64,000 nt of DNA. Source: Cellvibrio fontiphilus_A. Its GTDB lineage: Bacteria; Pseudomonadota; Gammaproteobacteria; Pseudomonadales; Cellvibrionaceae. Below the pieces are notes generated by a model that was not told where the DNA came from, did not search any database, and saw only the letters and a program-made list of their open reading frames with translations. Location: contig NZ_JBHRTF010000006.1 of assembly GCF_042646205.1 (NCBI RefSeq), positions 443,991-507,990 of the forward strand, in the 5' to 3' direction. Shown piece after piece: positions 42,782 to 51,613 of this stretch. Within the stretch, counting starts at the first letter, position 1, and each line of letters begins with the position of its first letter. Made by a program: the position numbers and the translations under genes.

Positions 42782-43672
42782 ATGTCGGTTAATACATTGA
42801 CAGCTACACAGCTCGACTCTGAAAAAGGGCGCTCACTCACTCAGGATGCGATTGCCCGCCTTAAAAAAAATAAAATGGCAATGTTGGGTTTGTTTGTTCT
42901 TTTATTCATGGTGGTGATTGCAACCCTTACGCCCTGGATTGCGCCTTACAGTTACGAAGAACAAAACCTGGATCTTGGTGCTTCGCCGCCCTCCGCCGCG
43001 CATTGGTTAGGCACAGATACTTTGGGCCGCGATCAACTTACGCGCATTATGTACGGCAGCCGTATTTCCCTGATGGTTGGTTTTATCGCCACGGCAGTGG
43101 CACTTACCATTGGCGTGTTATGGGGTGCAATCGCCGGTTTTGTGGGCGGGCGTGTTGATGCGGTGATGATGCGTATAGTGGATGCGCTTTATGCTTTGCC
43201 TTTTACCATTTTCATTATTCTGCTCACCGTTATTTTTGGTAGCAGCATGTTGCTATTGTTTTTGGCAATCGGCGCCGTGGAGTGGTTGACCATGGCGCGT
43301 ATTGTGCGGGGGCAGGTGCTCACTATTAAGCGGCAGGAATTTGTTGAAGCAGCTATTTCTATGGGGTTATCGCCATGGCGAATTATCACTCGCCATTTAA
43401 TTCCCAATGTTCTAGGCCCGGTTATTGTTTACACCACGTTAACCATTCCCAGCGTAATTCTTTTGGAATCTTTTCTCAGCTTTTTGGGTTTAGGTATCCA
43501 ACCGCCCGCAAGCTCCTGGGGCTCATTAATTTCAGGTGGTGTTGAAACTATGGAGGAATATCCATGGCTACTACTTTTCCCCGGATTAGTGCTGACAATC
43601 ACCTTGTTCTCACTCAATTTTCTCGGTGATGGTTTGCGCGATGCGCTGGACCCACGTGCCTCCAAGGATTAA
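42782..43672 (+). CDS. oppC: oligopeptide ABC transporter permease OppC
   Basis: This is the second channel subunit. The 296-aa product shows the OppC pattern: a hydrophilic N-terminal segment, a first helix MAMLGLFVLLFMVVIATLTP, then HWLGTDTLGRDQLTRIMYGSR. The EAA loop EFVEAAISMGLSPWRIITRH and the terminal NFLGDGLRDALDPR follow. It is immediately downstream of oppB and three bases before the ATPase gene, so all are one operon. Confidence 0.95.
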   Translation: MSVNTLTATQLDSEKGRSLTQDAIARLKKNKMAMLGLFVLLFMVVIATLTPWIAPYSYEEQNLDLGASPPSAAHWLGTDTLGRDQLTRIMYGSRISLMVGFIATAVALTIGVLWGAIAGFVGGRVDAVMMRIVDALYALPFTIFIILLTVIFGSSMLLLFLAIGAVEWLTMARIVRGQVLTIKRQEFVEAAISMGLSPWRIITRHLIPNVLGPVIVYTTLTIPSVILLESFLSFLGLGIQPPASSWGSLISGGVETMEEYPWLLLFPGLVLTITLFSLNFLGDGLRDALDPRASKD

Positions 43673-43675
43673 GTC

Positions 43676-45289
43676 ATGAGCCAAGAGATTTTATTAGCCG
43701 TCGAAAATTTGCGTGTGGTGTTTAATACCCGTAATGGTCAAACTCTCGCGGTGGAAAACTTGAATTTTTCACTCAATGCGGGCGAGGTGTTGGGCATTGT
43801 TGGTGAATCAGGGTCAGGTAAATCCGTTGCTTGTTACAGCTTGCTAGGGCTGATTCCTACACCGCCTGGAAAAATTGAGTCGGGCCGAGCTTTGTTCCAT
43901 GGGCAAGATTTATTGAAAATGAGCGAGCTAGAGCTGCGCAAAGTGCGCGGCAATAAAATCGCGATGATTTTTCAAGACCCGATGACTTGCTTAAACCCCA
44001 ATATGCGCATTGCGGATCAATTAACAGAAGTACTGTTGCAACATAAGGGCGTCAGTAAACAACAGGCGTTGCACAATGCTATTGCTGCATTGGAAGAAGT
44101 TGGTATTCATGATGCCGCCAAGCGTATTCATGAATATCCACACCAGTTTTCTGGCGGTATGCGTCAGCGCGTCATGATCGCCATGGCATTGCTGGCTGAA
44201 CCGGAACTTTTGATTGCGGATGAACCCACCACTGCATTGGATGTCACTGTTCAAGCGCAAATTCTTGCATTGATTAAACAATTGCAGCAGACACGCAAGC
44301 TAGCCGTTATTTTTATTACCCATGACCTGGGTGTGGCTGCACAAATGGCTGATCATGTATTGGTTATGGAAAAAGGAAAGTTGATAGAGCAGGGACCGTG
44401 TGTTGAGATTTTTAAAAACCCAACACAAGAATACACTCGTAAACTATTAAATGCGGTATTAACTACCGCCAAACCACTGCCCAGTGCCGCCCAATATGAT
44501 GAACCTCCACTGCTGGAAGTGAAACAGTTAAAAGTGGGTTTTCCCATGCGAGTAGGCAGTATTTTTAGCAAAATTAAAGCCTATGCGCGCGGTGTTGAGA
44601 ACGTCAGTATTGATATACATCGCGGCGAAATTCTGGGTGTAGTGGGTGAGTCCGGTTCAGGTAAATCTACCTTGGGGCGCAGTATTATCCGTTTGGTTGA
44701 TGCGCAATCCGGTGAGATTTTATTTCAGGGCAAGAACTTGCGCGATTTATCAGAGGCGAGTTTCAATAATCTTCGCCCCCAAATTCAAATGATCTTTCAA
44801 GATCCTTACGCGTCGCTTAACCCGCGAATGACAGTGTTTGATACCTTGGCGGAACCATTATTAGTTCATGATTTAGCTAACCAGTCCAATGTACTTGAGC
44901 TAGTGAAAAGCCTGATGGATGATGTTGGATTGGATCGCCGGTTTATTCGCAAATATCCCCATGAATTTTCTGGCGGCCAGCGTCAACGTATTGCGATTGC
45001 ACGAGCTATTGCACTCAAGCCGCAATTAATTATTGCCGATGAGCCTGTTTCTGCTCTCGATGTTACTATTCGTGCGCAAATATTAGCGCTACTTTTGGAA
45101 CTCACCCAAAAACATAACCTGACCATGCTGTTTATTTCCCACGACATGTCAGTGGTGCGTTATCTCTGTGATCGCGTAGTAGTGATGCAACATGGGAAGC
45201 TGGTGGAGCAGGGCGCGACGGAAGCATTATTTGCCGCACCGCAACAGGAATATACCCGTCATTTACTGGCTGCCATCCCAACACTTTAA
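43676..45289 (+). CDS. fused OppD-OppF ABC ATPase
   Basis: This 537-aa protein carries two complete ABC ATPase domains in one chain, replacing separate OppD and OppF. Domain 1 has Walker A GESGSGKSVACYSLLG (about 43-50), signature FSGGMRQRVMIAM and Walker B LLIADEPTTALD. Domain 2 has Walker A GESGSGKSTLGRS (about 325), signature FSGGQRQRIAIAR and Walker B LIIADEPVSALD. A linker (about 250-285) joins them. The same arrangement is known in YejF-type importers. It energises the permeases encoded just upstream. The ATG is three bases from the oppC stop. Confidence 0.93.
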   Translation: MSQEILLAVENLRVVFNTRNGQTLAVENLNFSLNAGEVLGIVGESGSGKSVACYSLLGLIPTPPGKIESGRALFHGQDLLKMSELELRKVRGNKIAMIFQDPMTCLNPNMRIADQLTEVLLQHKGVSKQQALHNAIAALEEVGIHDAAKRIHEYPHQFSGGMRQRVMIAMALLAEPELLIADEPTTALDVTVQAQILALIKQLQQTRKLAVIFITHDLGVAAQMADHVLVMEKGKLIEQGPCVEIFKNPTQEYTRKLLNAVLTTAKPLPSAAQYDEPPLLEVKQLKVGFPMRVGSIFSKIKAYARGVENVSIDIHRGEILGVVGESGSGKSTLGRSIIRLVDAQSGEILFQGKNLRDLSEASFNNLRPQIQMIFQDPYASLNPRMTVFDTLAEPLLVHDLANQSNVLELVKSLMDDVGLDRRFIRKYPHEFSGGQRQRIAIARAIALKPQLIIADEPVSALDVTIRAQILALLLELTQKHNLTMLFISHDMSVVRYLCDRVVVMQHGKLVEQGATEALFAAPQQEYTRHLLAAIPTL

Positions 45290-45303
45290 AAAATGGAGCT
45301 TTT

Positions 45304-45708
45304 ATGAACCAGCCAGATGACAAGCCAAAACCACCCGTTTTATTGCCAGATCACCAGCTAAATAATCCACAAGCGCCCGCATCCAAAACAGGTAAATTAT
45401 CCTTGGGGTTGGTTGTTGCTGTAGTGGGTGCTTTGCTGTTGGCGCGCAACCTTGGGTATGAATTTTTCTTCCTCGATATTCATAATTGGTGGGCGTTTCT
45501 GATTTTATTTACCGCACTTGGCCCTATTCATCAAGCCTGGCGATTCTATTCAAAAGGCGAAGTGTGGGCGGCGACAAATTCATTGGTATTTGCTGCCGGC
45601 ATTATATTTATTGCCTTGTTATTTCTGATCGACCTGGCGTTTTGGACCTGGTGGCCGGTGTTTATCATTCTCATCGGTCTGTATTTAATGAGCAACCGCA
45701 ATCGTTAA
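45304..45708 (+). CDS. small membrane protein with LiaF-like transmembrane region
   Basis: The 134-aa product has a Pro-rich hydrophilic N-terminus of about 35 residues. Four hydrophobic segments follow: LGLVVAVVGALLLARNL, WAFLILFTALGPIHQ, FAAGIIFIALLFLIDL and WTWWPVFIILIGLYLM. The WWPVFIILIG pattern is typical of the LiaF-like/DUF5668 membrane region. The specific function is unknown. GGAG lies nine bases upstream of the ATG. It follows the ATPase gene by 14 bases and is followed by a terminator, so it may be the last gene of the opp operon. Confidence 0.78.
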   Translation: MNQPDDKPKPPVLLPDHQLNNPQAPASKTGKLSLGLVVAVVGALLLARNLGYEFFFLDIHNWWAFLILFTALGPIHQAWRFYSKGEVWAATNSLVFAAGIIFIALLFLIDLAFWTWWPVFIILIGLYLMSNRNR

Positions 45709-45726
45709 TACACTTTCAGCGTGCAA

Positions 45727-45768
45727 ATAAAAAGCCCTCGTCATGTTGATTGGCGAGGGCTTTTTATT
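45727..45768 (+). terminator. terminator ending the opp operon
   Basis: AAAAAGCCCTCG (45729-45740) and CGAGGGCTTTTT (45754-45765) form a perfect 12-bp stem with a 13-base loop. A and T flanks allow action in both directions, and lpxH lies convergent beyond. Confidence 0.88.
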
Positions 45769-45812
45769 TGCATTAATAACTTTCACTTCAAAACTACATT
45801 AATTTTTTTGGC

Positions 45813-46535
45813 TCAAATTACCCAGCTAATTAATTCGATGGTTTCTTTTGAAACTTTAACGCACCAGCCCTGTTCATGCCAGTCACCAAGTACAATGCGC
45901 TCGGCAGGTTTACCATTGGCGATTAGTGTGTGTCGTGCAGGGCGATGGGTGTGGCCGTGAATCATTAGCTGGACATTCGCCTGTTCCATTTGACGAACTA
46001 CTTCCGCGGGAGTGACATCCATAATGTCGGCTGCTTTCAGGCTGTTCATGCTCTGGCTTTTATCGCGCAATTGAGCAGCTAAAGCACGGCGTGCGCTGAG
46101 TGGTTGGGCCAGTACTTGATGTTGCCATTCTGCGCTGCGCACCATCTGGCGAAATGTTTGATAATCTTGATCTGCAGTGCAGAGAGCGTCGCCATGCACT
46201 AATAAAGCGTGCTTGCCGTACAAATTAACCACTGTGCCTTCAGCGATAAGTTTCATGCCTGCTTTTTGCGCGTAAATGGTACCCAATAAAAAATCGCGAT
46301 TGCCGTGCATAAAATAAATCGCTACGTCTTTATTGCGAAGAGCCCGCAACTCGGCAGCTACTTGCTGGGAGAGCGGTGCATCGTCATCATCGCCAATCCA
46401 TGCATCAAAAAAATCACCGAGGATATAAAGTGCTTCTGCATTAACGGCTTGGGTTTGCAGAAAATGAAAAAACGCCCGCGTTATCTGCGGGCGTGATTCG
46501 TGTAAATGCAGATCTGAAATAAACAGGCTATGCAT
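45813..46535 (-). CDS. lpxH: UDP-2,3-diacylglucosamine hydrolase
   Basis: LpxH removes UMP from UDP-diacylglucosamine to give lipid X in lipid A synthesis. The 240-aa product has all calcineurin-type metal motifs: FISDLHLHESRP at the start, LGDFFDAWIGDD near 41, HGNRDFLLG near 80, VHGDALCTAD near 115 and HGHTHRPARH near 197. Length agrees with E. coli LpxH. It follows ppiB on the same strand by 12 bases, an order shared with many gammaproteobacteria. It works at the inner membrane surface. Confidence 0.96.
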   Translation of the reverse strand: MHSLFISDLHLHESRPQITRAFFHFLQTQAVNAEALYILGDFFDAWIGDDDDAPLSQQVAAELRALRNKDVAIYFMHGNRDFLLGTIYAQKAGMKLIAEGTVVNLYGKHALLVHGDALCTADQDYQTFRQMVRSAEWQHQVLAQPLSARRALAAQLRDKSQSMNSLKAADIMDVTPAEVVRQMEQANVQLMIHGHTHRPARHTLIANGKPAERIVLGDWHEQGWCVKVSKETIELISWVI

Positions 46536-46547
46536 TTTTATCGATGC

Positions 46548-47042
46548 CTATTCGGCGATAGTTGCGCTTTGGATAATAACGGCTTCTTTAGGTACATCTT
46601 GATGGAAGCCTTTGCTACCAGTTTTGACGCCTTTGATTTTGTTAACTACATCCATGCCGCCAACCACTTTGCCAAATACACAGTAGCCCCAGCCGGATGA
46701 ATTTTTACCGCTGTGATTCAAAAAGCTATTGTCTTTTACGTTGATAAAAAACTGCGCTGTTGCACTGTGCGGGTCGTTGGTACGCGCCATTGCCAGTGTG
46801 CCAGTCAGGTTTTGCAGGCCATTATCAGCTTCGTTCTGGATCGGGTCACGGGTGGTTTTCTGTTGGAAATCTTCAGTAAAACCGCCGCCTTGAATCATGA
46901 ATCCATCAATAACGCGATGAAAAATAGTGCCGTTGTAAAAACCTTCTTCAATGTATTGTTTGAAGTTGGCAGCAGTATTGGGCGCCTTATCAAAATCCAG
47001 TTCAATAACGATATCGCCGTAGTTAGTGTGCAGTGTGATCAT
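46548..47042 (-). CDS. ppiB: cyclophilin-type peptidyl-prolyl isomerase B
   Basis: This cytosolic proline isomerase has 164 aa, the usual length. Motifs include MITLHTNYGDIVIELDFDKAP, FHRVIDGFMIQGGGF (active-site Arg and Phe), and AMARTNDPHSATAQFFINV. The ATG at 47042 has GGGAG upstream; the longer frame to 47123 starts in non-conserved sequence and overlaps the divergent tmk promoter. No signal peptide, so it is the B form. It is probably co-transcribed with lpxH. Confidence 0.96.
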   Translation of the reverse strand: MITLHTNYGDIVIELDFDKAPNTAANFKQYIEEGFYNGTIFHRVIDGFMIQGGGFTEDFQQKTTRDPIQNEADNGLQNLTGTLAMARTNDPHSATAQFFINVKDNSFLNHSGKNSSGWGYCVFGKVVGGMDVVNKIKGVKTGSKGFHQDVPKEAVIIQSATIAE

Positions 47043-47155
47043 GGTGAATCTCCCTTGAGATTTAGAGGGTGGTGCCGGAAAAAGCCGGTATGATACGCGC
47101 TCCCCCAAGGGGAAGGAACGCATAAATTATTAATTTTTTGAAGCGTGAGAGACTT

Positions 47156-47779
47156 ATGCAGCGCGGTAAATTTTTGACCATCGAGGGCACTGAAGGTGTC
47201 GGCAAGAGTACTAATTTGACGTTCGTGCGCGATTGGCTTGTGGCTCGTGGGATTGAGGTAATAGTCACCCGCGAGCCGGGTGGGACCCCTCTGGCGGAAG
47301 AGGTGCGCAGCCTGTTGCTGAGCAAGCGCGACGAGCCTGTCGACGAAACCGCAGAGCTGTTATTGGTTTTTGCTGCCCGCGCCCAGCATTTGACGCAGCT
47401 GATTAAACCGGCGTTGGCGCGTGGTGCCTGGGTATTAAGTGATCGTTTTACCGATGCGACCTACGCCTACCAGGGCGGTGGCCGTGGTTTGAGTAAGGCG
47501 ACTATCAACCAATTGGAGCAACTGGTGCAGGGGGATTTGCGCCCCGACCTGACCCTGATTCTGGATATCGATGTTGAGCTGGGGTTAAACCGCGCCCGTC
47601 AGCGCGGAGAGCTGGATCGTTTTGAAAGTGAAACCATCGGCTTTTTTGAGCGGGTGAGGGCGGCCTATCGTCAGCGGGCGGAGTCATCCCCCCTACGTTA
47701 TGCCTTGGTCGATGCAGGTAAAACGCTGCCTGAAGTACAGGCAGAAATAGATTCTCTGCTAAGTAAGTTGCTCGCGTAA
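47156..47779 (+). CDS. tmk: thymidylate kinase
   Basis: Tmk phosphorylates dTMP to dTDP for DNA synthesis. The 207-aa product has P-loop EGTEGVGKSTN near residue 9, the dTMP-site VTREPGGTPLAEEVR with the Arg of the DR-type motif (SDRFTDATYAYQGGGRG), and a normal C-terminus. The ATG at 47156 follows GAGAGA; a TTG at 47138 is less likely. It is convergent with rluA. In Pseudomonas tmk is directly followed by holB; here rluA, on the opposite strand, lies between them. Confidence 0.95.
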   Translation: MQRGKFLTIEGTEGVGKSTNLTFVRDWLVARGIEVIVTREPGGTPLAEEVRSLLLSKRDEPVDETAELLLVFAARAQHLTQLIKPALARGAWVLSDRFTDATYAYQGGGRGLSKATINQLEQLVQGDLRPDLTLILDIDVELGLNRARQRGELDRFESETIGFFERVRAAYRQRAESSPLRYALVDAGKTLPEVQAEIDSLLSKLLA

Positions 47780-47786
47780 TAAAAAC

Positions 47787-48425
47787 CTAGAAGTCTGCCG
47801 CCGCTTCCACTCTGAGCGGCGCGCCGGTAATAGGGTGATCAAACCACAGCTCCTGTGCATGTAATAACAGGCGCGGCGATTTTGCCAGCACATCTGGCGG
47901 TGCGTAGAGGCCGTCGCCCAACATGGGGTGCCCCAGGCTCAGCATGTGTACCCGCAGCTGATGGGTGCGCCCGCTGACCGGTTCAAGCAGGAGGCGACTG
48001 GTATTTTCTCCTGGATTACGCGCCAACACCTTATAGCGAGTATGGGCAGATTTACCGCTTTCAAAGCACACCTTCTGCAAGGGGCGATTGGGCCAATCGC
48101 AAATCAAAGGCAGATTCACTTCGCCTTCATCTTCCGTGACTAGTCCCTCAACCACTGCCACATAGCGTTTATGTATTTGGCGCGCCTCGAACTTGTGGGT
48201 CAGGTTTTTCAGGGTCAGGTAATTCAAGGGAAACATCACTATGCCGGATGTGCCCTGATCCAGCCGATGCACCACTCGCGCGTTGGGGTTAAATTTCAGT
48301 GCGCGGTTATATAGGCAGTCCTGTTTGTCTGGCCCCTTGCCCGGCACACAGAGCAAACCGGCGGGTTTATTGGCAATGAGCAGATCCTCATCAAGGTAGA
48401 GAATATCGAGTGGGAAATCAGTCAT
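47787..48425 (-). CDS. rluA: RluA-type pseudouridine synthase
   Basis: This enzyme converts uridine to pseudouridine in tRNA position 32 and 23S rRNA position 746 when it is true RluA. The 212-aa product lacks an S4 domain and has the catalytic motif HRLDQGTSGIVMF near residue 64 (Asp67), then VSGRTHQLRVHM near 160 and HPMLGDGLYAP. The length fits RluA rather than RluC/D. The ATG at 48425 begins at MTDFPLDILYLDED; the longer frame overlaps the holB start region and is rejected. Confidence 0.92.
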   Translation of the reverse strand: MTDFPLDILYLDEDLLIANKPAGLLCVPGKGPDKQDCLYNRALKFNPNARVVHRLDQGTSGIVMFPLNYLTLKNLTHKFEARQIHKRYVAVVEGLVTEDEGEVNLPLICDWPNRPLQKVCFESGKSAHTRYKVLARNPGENTSRLLLEPVSGRTHQLRVHMLSLGHPMLGDGLYAPPDVLAKSPRLLLHAQELWFDHPITGAPLRVEAAADF

Positions 48426-48521
48426 TGGTGAGCCTGGGCTGGAATTTAAGCGGGCGCGGATTATCGCAAATTTGCTAAGCTTGCCCAAAACTTTTGTTAG
48501 ATCTTTGATGCCGAGTGGTTC

Positions 48522-49547
48522 ATGAGCGACTTTCCAATTCACCCCTATCCCTGGCAATTAACAGAATGGCAGCAGCTAGTGCAGCAGTTGGCGAGTAAGA
48601 AATTACCCCACGCCATGATGTTCGCCGGGCCGCGCGGCATCGGCAAGCGCTATCTTGCGGATGCACTAGCACAACTGCTCCTGTGCGATGCACCCATTGA
48701 AGGAACTGCCTGCGGCAGATGTCGTGGCTGCGAACTCAATAAAGCCCAAACCCACCCGGATTTGCTCTGGTTGGAGCCAGAAGAGGCGGGCAAGGCTATC
48801 AAGGTGGATCAGGTGCGGGAACTTACTGAGTCCTTGGGTAAAACGGCGCAGCAAGGCGGCTATAAAGTAGTGATTATCGAGCCGGCAGAGGCAATGAACG
48901 GTAATGCTGCCAATGCATTGCTTAAGTCGCTGGAGGAACCGGCGGCCAATACTTTGCTAGTGTTGGTTACCCACAGCCCAAGCTCGGTTTTGCCCACTAT
49001 TCGCAGCCGTTGCCAGATGCGCAAACTGCCTATGCCGCGCAGCGAGCAAGTCATTCGCTGGTTGTCGCCGCTGTTGGTTGGCAGTAACTACACCCCCGAA
49101 AACTTACTGGCGGCGGCGCGTGGAGCACCCTTAACCGCATTGGCTTTGTTGCAGGGCGATGCGCTGGAGCAACGCGAACAAACCCTGCAGTTATTCACGC
49201 GTTTGAGCCTTGGGCAGATTTCCGCCATTGAAGTGGCAGCGCAGTGGCACAGCGGTGATGTGCCCGGGTTGCTGGAATGGCTGCTTGGGTTGTTGCATGG
49301 CCTAGCGCGTTGGAAAGTCGGTGCCGATGATCCCCAGATACAGCAGGCACCGGTGGAATTAAGGGAGCGCCTTGCGCATTTGAATTTGCCATTGCTGCAT
49401 CGCTATGTTGAAAAACTCATGCTCTCCAAAAAACAGTTACTCAGCGGTTCCAATCCCAATAAGCAATTGTTATTAGAGGAGTTATTGCTGGATTGGGGCG
49501 CCTTGCTGCGCGCCAGCACGAATCGCGCGGTGGCGTCTGGACACTAG
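48522..49547 (+). CDS. holB: DNA polymerase III delta-prime subunit
   Basis: HolB is a clamp-loader subunit homologous to DnaX. The 341-aa product has the AAA+ fold with MMFAGPRGIGKRYLADALAQ (degenerate P-loop), the zinc cysteines CDAP...CGRCRGC near residues 54-70, and the EPAEAMNGNAANALLKSLEEP segment. SRC (IRSRCQMRK) is the arginine-finger-type region. The ATG at 48522 is supported by conserved N-terminal YPWQLTEW. pilZ follows 69 bases later, as in Pseudomonas. Confidence 0.95.
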   Translation: MSDFPIHPYPWQLTEWQQLVQQLASKKLPHAMMFAGPRGIGKRYLADALAQLLLCDAPIEGTACGRCRGCELNKAQTHPDLLWLEPEEAGKAIKVDQVRELTESLGKTAQQGGYKVVIIEPAEAMNGNAANALLKSLEEPAANTLLVLVTHSPSSVLPTIRSRCQMRKLPMPRSEQVIRWLSPLLVGSNYTPENLLAAARGAPLTALALLQGDALEQREQTLQLFTRLSLGQISAIEVAAQWHSGDVPGLLEWLLGLLHGLARWKVGADDPQIQQAPVELRERLAHLNLPLLHRYVEKLMLSKKQLLSGSNPNKQLLLEELLLDWGALLRASTNRAVASGH

Positions 49548-49616
49548 TCAGCTAATCTATTAGTGTTCGACTTGGTTAAGGCAAATGTTGTCTAAAAATT
49601 ACAAGCAGGATCAGTT

Positions 49617-49970
49617 ATGCAACCCATTGGTGGTGGTGCCCGCAACGGCATACTCTCGTTAACGATCAAAGATAAAGCCGTGCTTTATGCTGCCTATATG
49701 CCGTTTGTTAAAAATGGCGGTATGTTTATTCCGACCAACAAAACCTACAAGTTAGGTGACGAAGTATTCATGTTGTTGAGTTTGATGGATGAGCCGGAAA
49801 AGATCCCGGTTGCTGGTAAGGTTGTCTGGGTAACACCCAAAGGTGCCCAAGGTAACCGCGCGGCGGGTATAGGTGTTCAATTTAGCGATCAGGACAATAC
49901 CGCCATCAATAAAATTGAAAACTATCTGGCCGGTATGCTCAACTCCGACAAGCCCACCCATACGATGTAG
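49617..49970 (+). CDS. pilZ: type IV pilus assembly protein PilZ
   Basis: PilZ is required for type IV pilus assembly. The 117-aa product starts MQPIGGGARNGILSLTIKDK and has the family ARNGILSL, GMFIPTNKTYKLGDEVFM and GKVVWVTPKGAQGNRAAGIG. Like Pseudomonas PilZ it has no RxxxR motif and so probably does not bind c-di-GMP. Its place between holB and tatD matches P. aeruginosa. Pilus structural genes are not in the window. Confidence 0.94.
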   Translation: MQPIGGGARNGILSLTIKDKAVLYAAYMPFVKNGGMFIPTNKTYKLGDEVFMLLSLMDEPEKIPVAGKVVWVTPKGAQGNRAAGIGVQFSDQDNTAINKIENYLAGMLNSDKPTHTM

Positions 49971-50026
49971 CATTCTGTCATACCATCCCGTCCGGGCAGC
50001 ATGTAAAATTCGCCCCGCTGTCTTAG

Positions 50027-50056
50027 CTCAAAGCCAGGTTCTGCCTGGCTTTGTTA
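50027..50056 (+). terminator. hairpin/terminator after pilZ
   Basis: CAAAGCCAGG (50029-50038) pairs with CCTGGCTTTG (50044-50053) around TTCTG. The T run is short (TTATTAGG), so termination may be partial and tatD could be co-transcribed. Confidence 0.6.
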
Positions 50057-50096
50057 TTAGGCTTTTCTACATTTCATCGTTTCACGAGAGTTATTT

Positions 50097-50888
50097 ATGT
50101 TGATTGATTCGCACTGCCATCTGGATCGGCTGAAACTGGAGCCCTATGGTGGTGACTTGAGTGCAGCCATTGCCGCTGCCCATGAGCGTGGCATACAGCA
50201 AATGTTGTGTATTGGTATCAGCCTGCAAAATATCCAAACGGTGATTGATATCGCACAGTCGCATTCGCGTGTAGTGGCCTCTGTTGGCGTGCACCCTTGC
50301 GATGTGAAAGAGGGCGCTGCCACTGCCGAGCAGCTTATTGGTTGGGCGTCCCAGCCCAAGGTGGTGGCGCTGGGTGAAACGGGGTTGGACTACCACTATG
50401 AAACTGAAAGCAAAGCCATTCAGCACGAAAGTTTTGCCTTGCATTTACAGGTGGGTAAACAGATCGGCCTGCCGGTGGTAGTGCATACCCGCGAAGCCAA
50501 GGCTGACACCCTTGCACTTATCAAAGAACACGGCAGTCTTGAGCACAGCGGTGTGTTGCACTGTTTTACTGAAGACTGGGACATGGCCAAAGCCGCGCTG
50601 GATTTGAATTACTACATTTCCATTTCCGGCATAGTCACTTTTAAAACCGCCGATCAAATTCGCGAGGTGGTTCGCAACATGCCGCTGGATCGTTTGCTGG
50701 TCGAAACCGATTCACCTTACCTCGCTCCCATTCCTTATCGTGGTAAACCCAACGAACCCAAATACGTGCGTGAAGTCGCGCAGTTTGTCGCGGATGTGCG
50801 CGGTATTCCGTTAGAAGCATTAGCAGAAAAAACAACTGAAAACTTTTATCGGTTGTTTAGTAAGGCAAAACACTATTTGCCGGTTTAA
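50097..50888 (+). CDS. tatD: TatD family metal-dependent hydrolase
   Basis: This is a TatD-type DNase/hydrolase with a TIM-barrel metal site. The 263-aa product has metal motifs SHCHLDRL (start), GETGLDYHYE near 92, VVHTREAKADT near 125, HCFTEDWDMAK near 150 and VETDSPYLAP near 200. The exact physiological role is unsettled, with evidence in other species for nuclease and quality-control functions. It lies in the conserved holB-pilZ-tatD block. Confidence 0.94.
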   Translation: MLIDSHCHLDRLKLEPYGGDLSAAIAAAHERGIQQMLCIGISLQNIQTVIDIAQSHSRVVASVGVHPCDVKEGAATAEQLIGWASQPKVVALGETGLDYHYETESKAIQHESFALHLQVGKQIGLPVVVHTREAKADTLALIKEHGSLEHSGVLHCFTEDWDMAKAALDLNYYISISGIVTFKTADQIREVVRNMPLDRLLVETDSPYLAPIPYRGKPNEPKYVREVAQFVADVRGIPLEALAEKTTENFYRLFSKAKHYLPV

Positions 50889-50896
50889 AAACTCCA

Positions 50897-50927
50897 TCGT
50901 CATCCCAGCGCAGCGGGAATCCAGACT
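50897..50927. repeat. short palindromic intergenic element
   Basis: The sequence CATCCCAGCGCAGCGGGAATCC between tatD and the dUTPase gene looks like a widespread REP-like hairpin element of proteobacteria. Only one copy was noticed in the window, so this is tentative. Confidence 0.35.
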
Positions 50928-50943
50928 TTTAAAAGAGAAAATC

Positions 50944-51561
50944 ATGAACGCCCAACAAATTAAAATCATGCTTGAATTGCAAGATGCCATGAACACCAAA
51001 GTGACTGCGGATTGGCGCGCCCGAGGGTATGAATGGTACCGCGCGATTTGGGTGGAATGCGCGGAGCTTATGGATCATTACGGTTGGAAGTGGTGGAAAA
51101 AACAAGCACCCGACACCGAACAAGTCGCGCTGGAATTGATCGACATTTGGCATTTTGGTTTGAGTATTTTGCTGCAGTCAGGTGCCTCGCTGGACGACAT
51201 TAGCGACAAAATTCAAAGCGAATTGGTGATCGCCACTGACGAGCAAGATTTCCGTCTGGATCTGGAAAAATTTGCCGCGGCCACGCTAGGCGACCGTCAG
51301 TTCCACCTGGGTTTATTTGCGCGCTTGATGGCCGGTGTAGGCATGAGTTTTGATCAACTCTATCGCGGTTATGTCGGCAAAAATGTGCTGAATTTTTTCC
51401 GTCAGGATCATGGCTATAAAGATGGCAGCTATCGCAAGCATTGGCATGATGGCCGGGAAGACAATGAGCATTTGGTGGAAGTTGTGCTGACGCTGGATGC
51501 CACCAAAGCCGAATTCAAAGATGAGCTATATCGCGCGCTGGTAGCGCGTTATCAAGCATGA
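50944..51561 (+). CDS. dimeric dUTP diphosphatase (all-alpha type)
   Basis: This enzyme hydrolyses dUTP to dUMP, keeping uracil out of DNA. The 205-aa product belongs to the MazG-like dimeric dUTPase class and not to trimeric Dut. The metal-binding helices are RAIWVECAELMDHYGWKWWKK (E-x-x-E near residues 38-42) and VALELIDIWHFGLSIL (E and D near 61-66), followed by LNFFRQDHGYKDGSY. AAGAG precedes the ATG. It is convergent with the YkgJ-type gene. Confidence 0.91.
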   Translation: MNAQQIKIMLELQDAMNTKVTADWRARGYEWYRAIWVECAELMDHYGWKWWKKQAPDTEQVALELIDIWHFGLSILLQSGASLDDISDKIQSELVIATDEQDFRLDLEKFAAATLGDRQFHLGLFARLMAGVGMSFDQLYRGYVGKNVLNFFRQDHGYKDGSYRKHWHDGREDNEHLVEVVLTLDATKAEFKDELYRALVARYQA

Positions 51562-51565
51562 TTTG

Positions 51566-51611
51566 TTTGCTATGAGTGAGCCTGCTTGATGTTGCGCGCA
51601 CTCATAGCAGC
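51566..51611. terminator. long hairpin between convergent genes
   Basis: TGCTATGAGTG (51568-51578) pairs perfectly with CACTCATAGCA (51599-51609) across a 20-base loop. It lies between the dUTPase and YkgJ stops and probably stabilises or ends both transcripts, although no T run is present. Confidence 0.5.
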
Positions 51612-51613
51612 CA

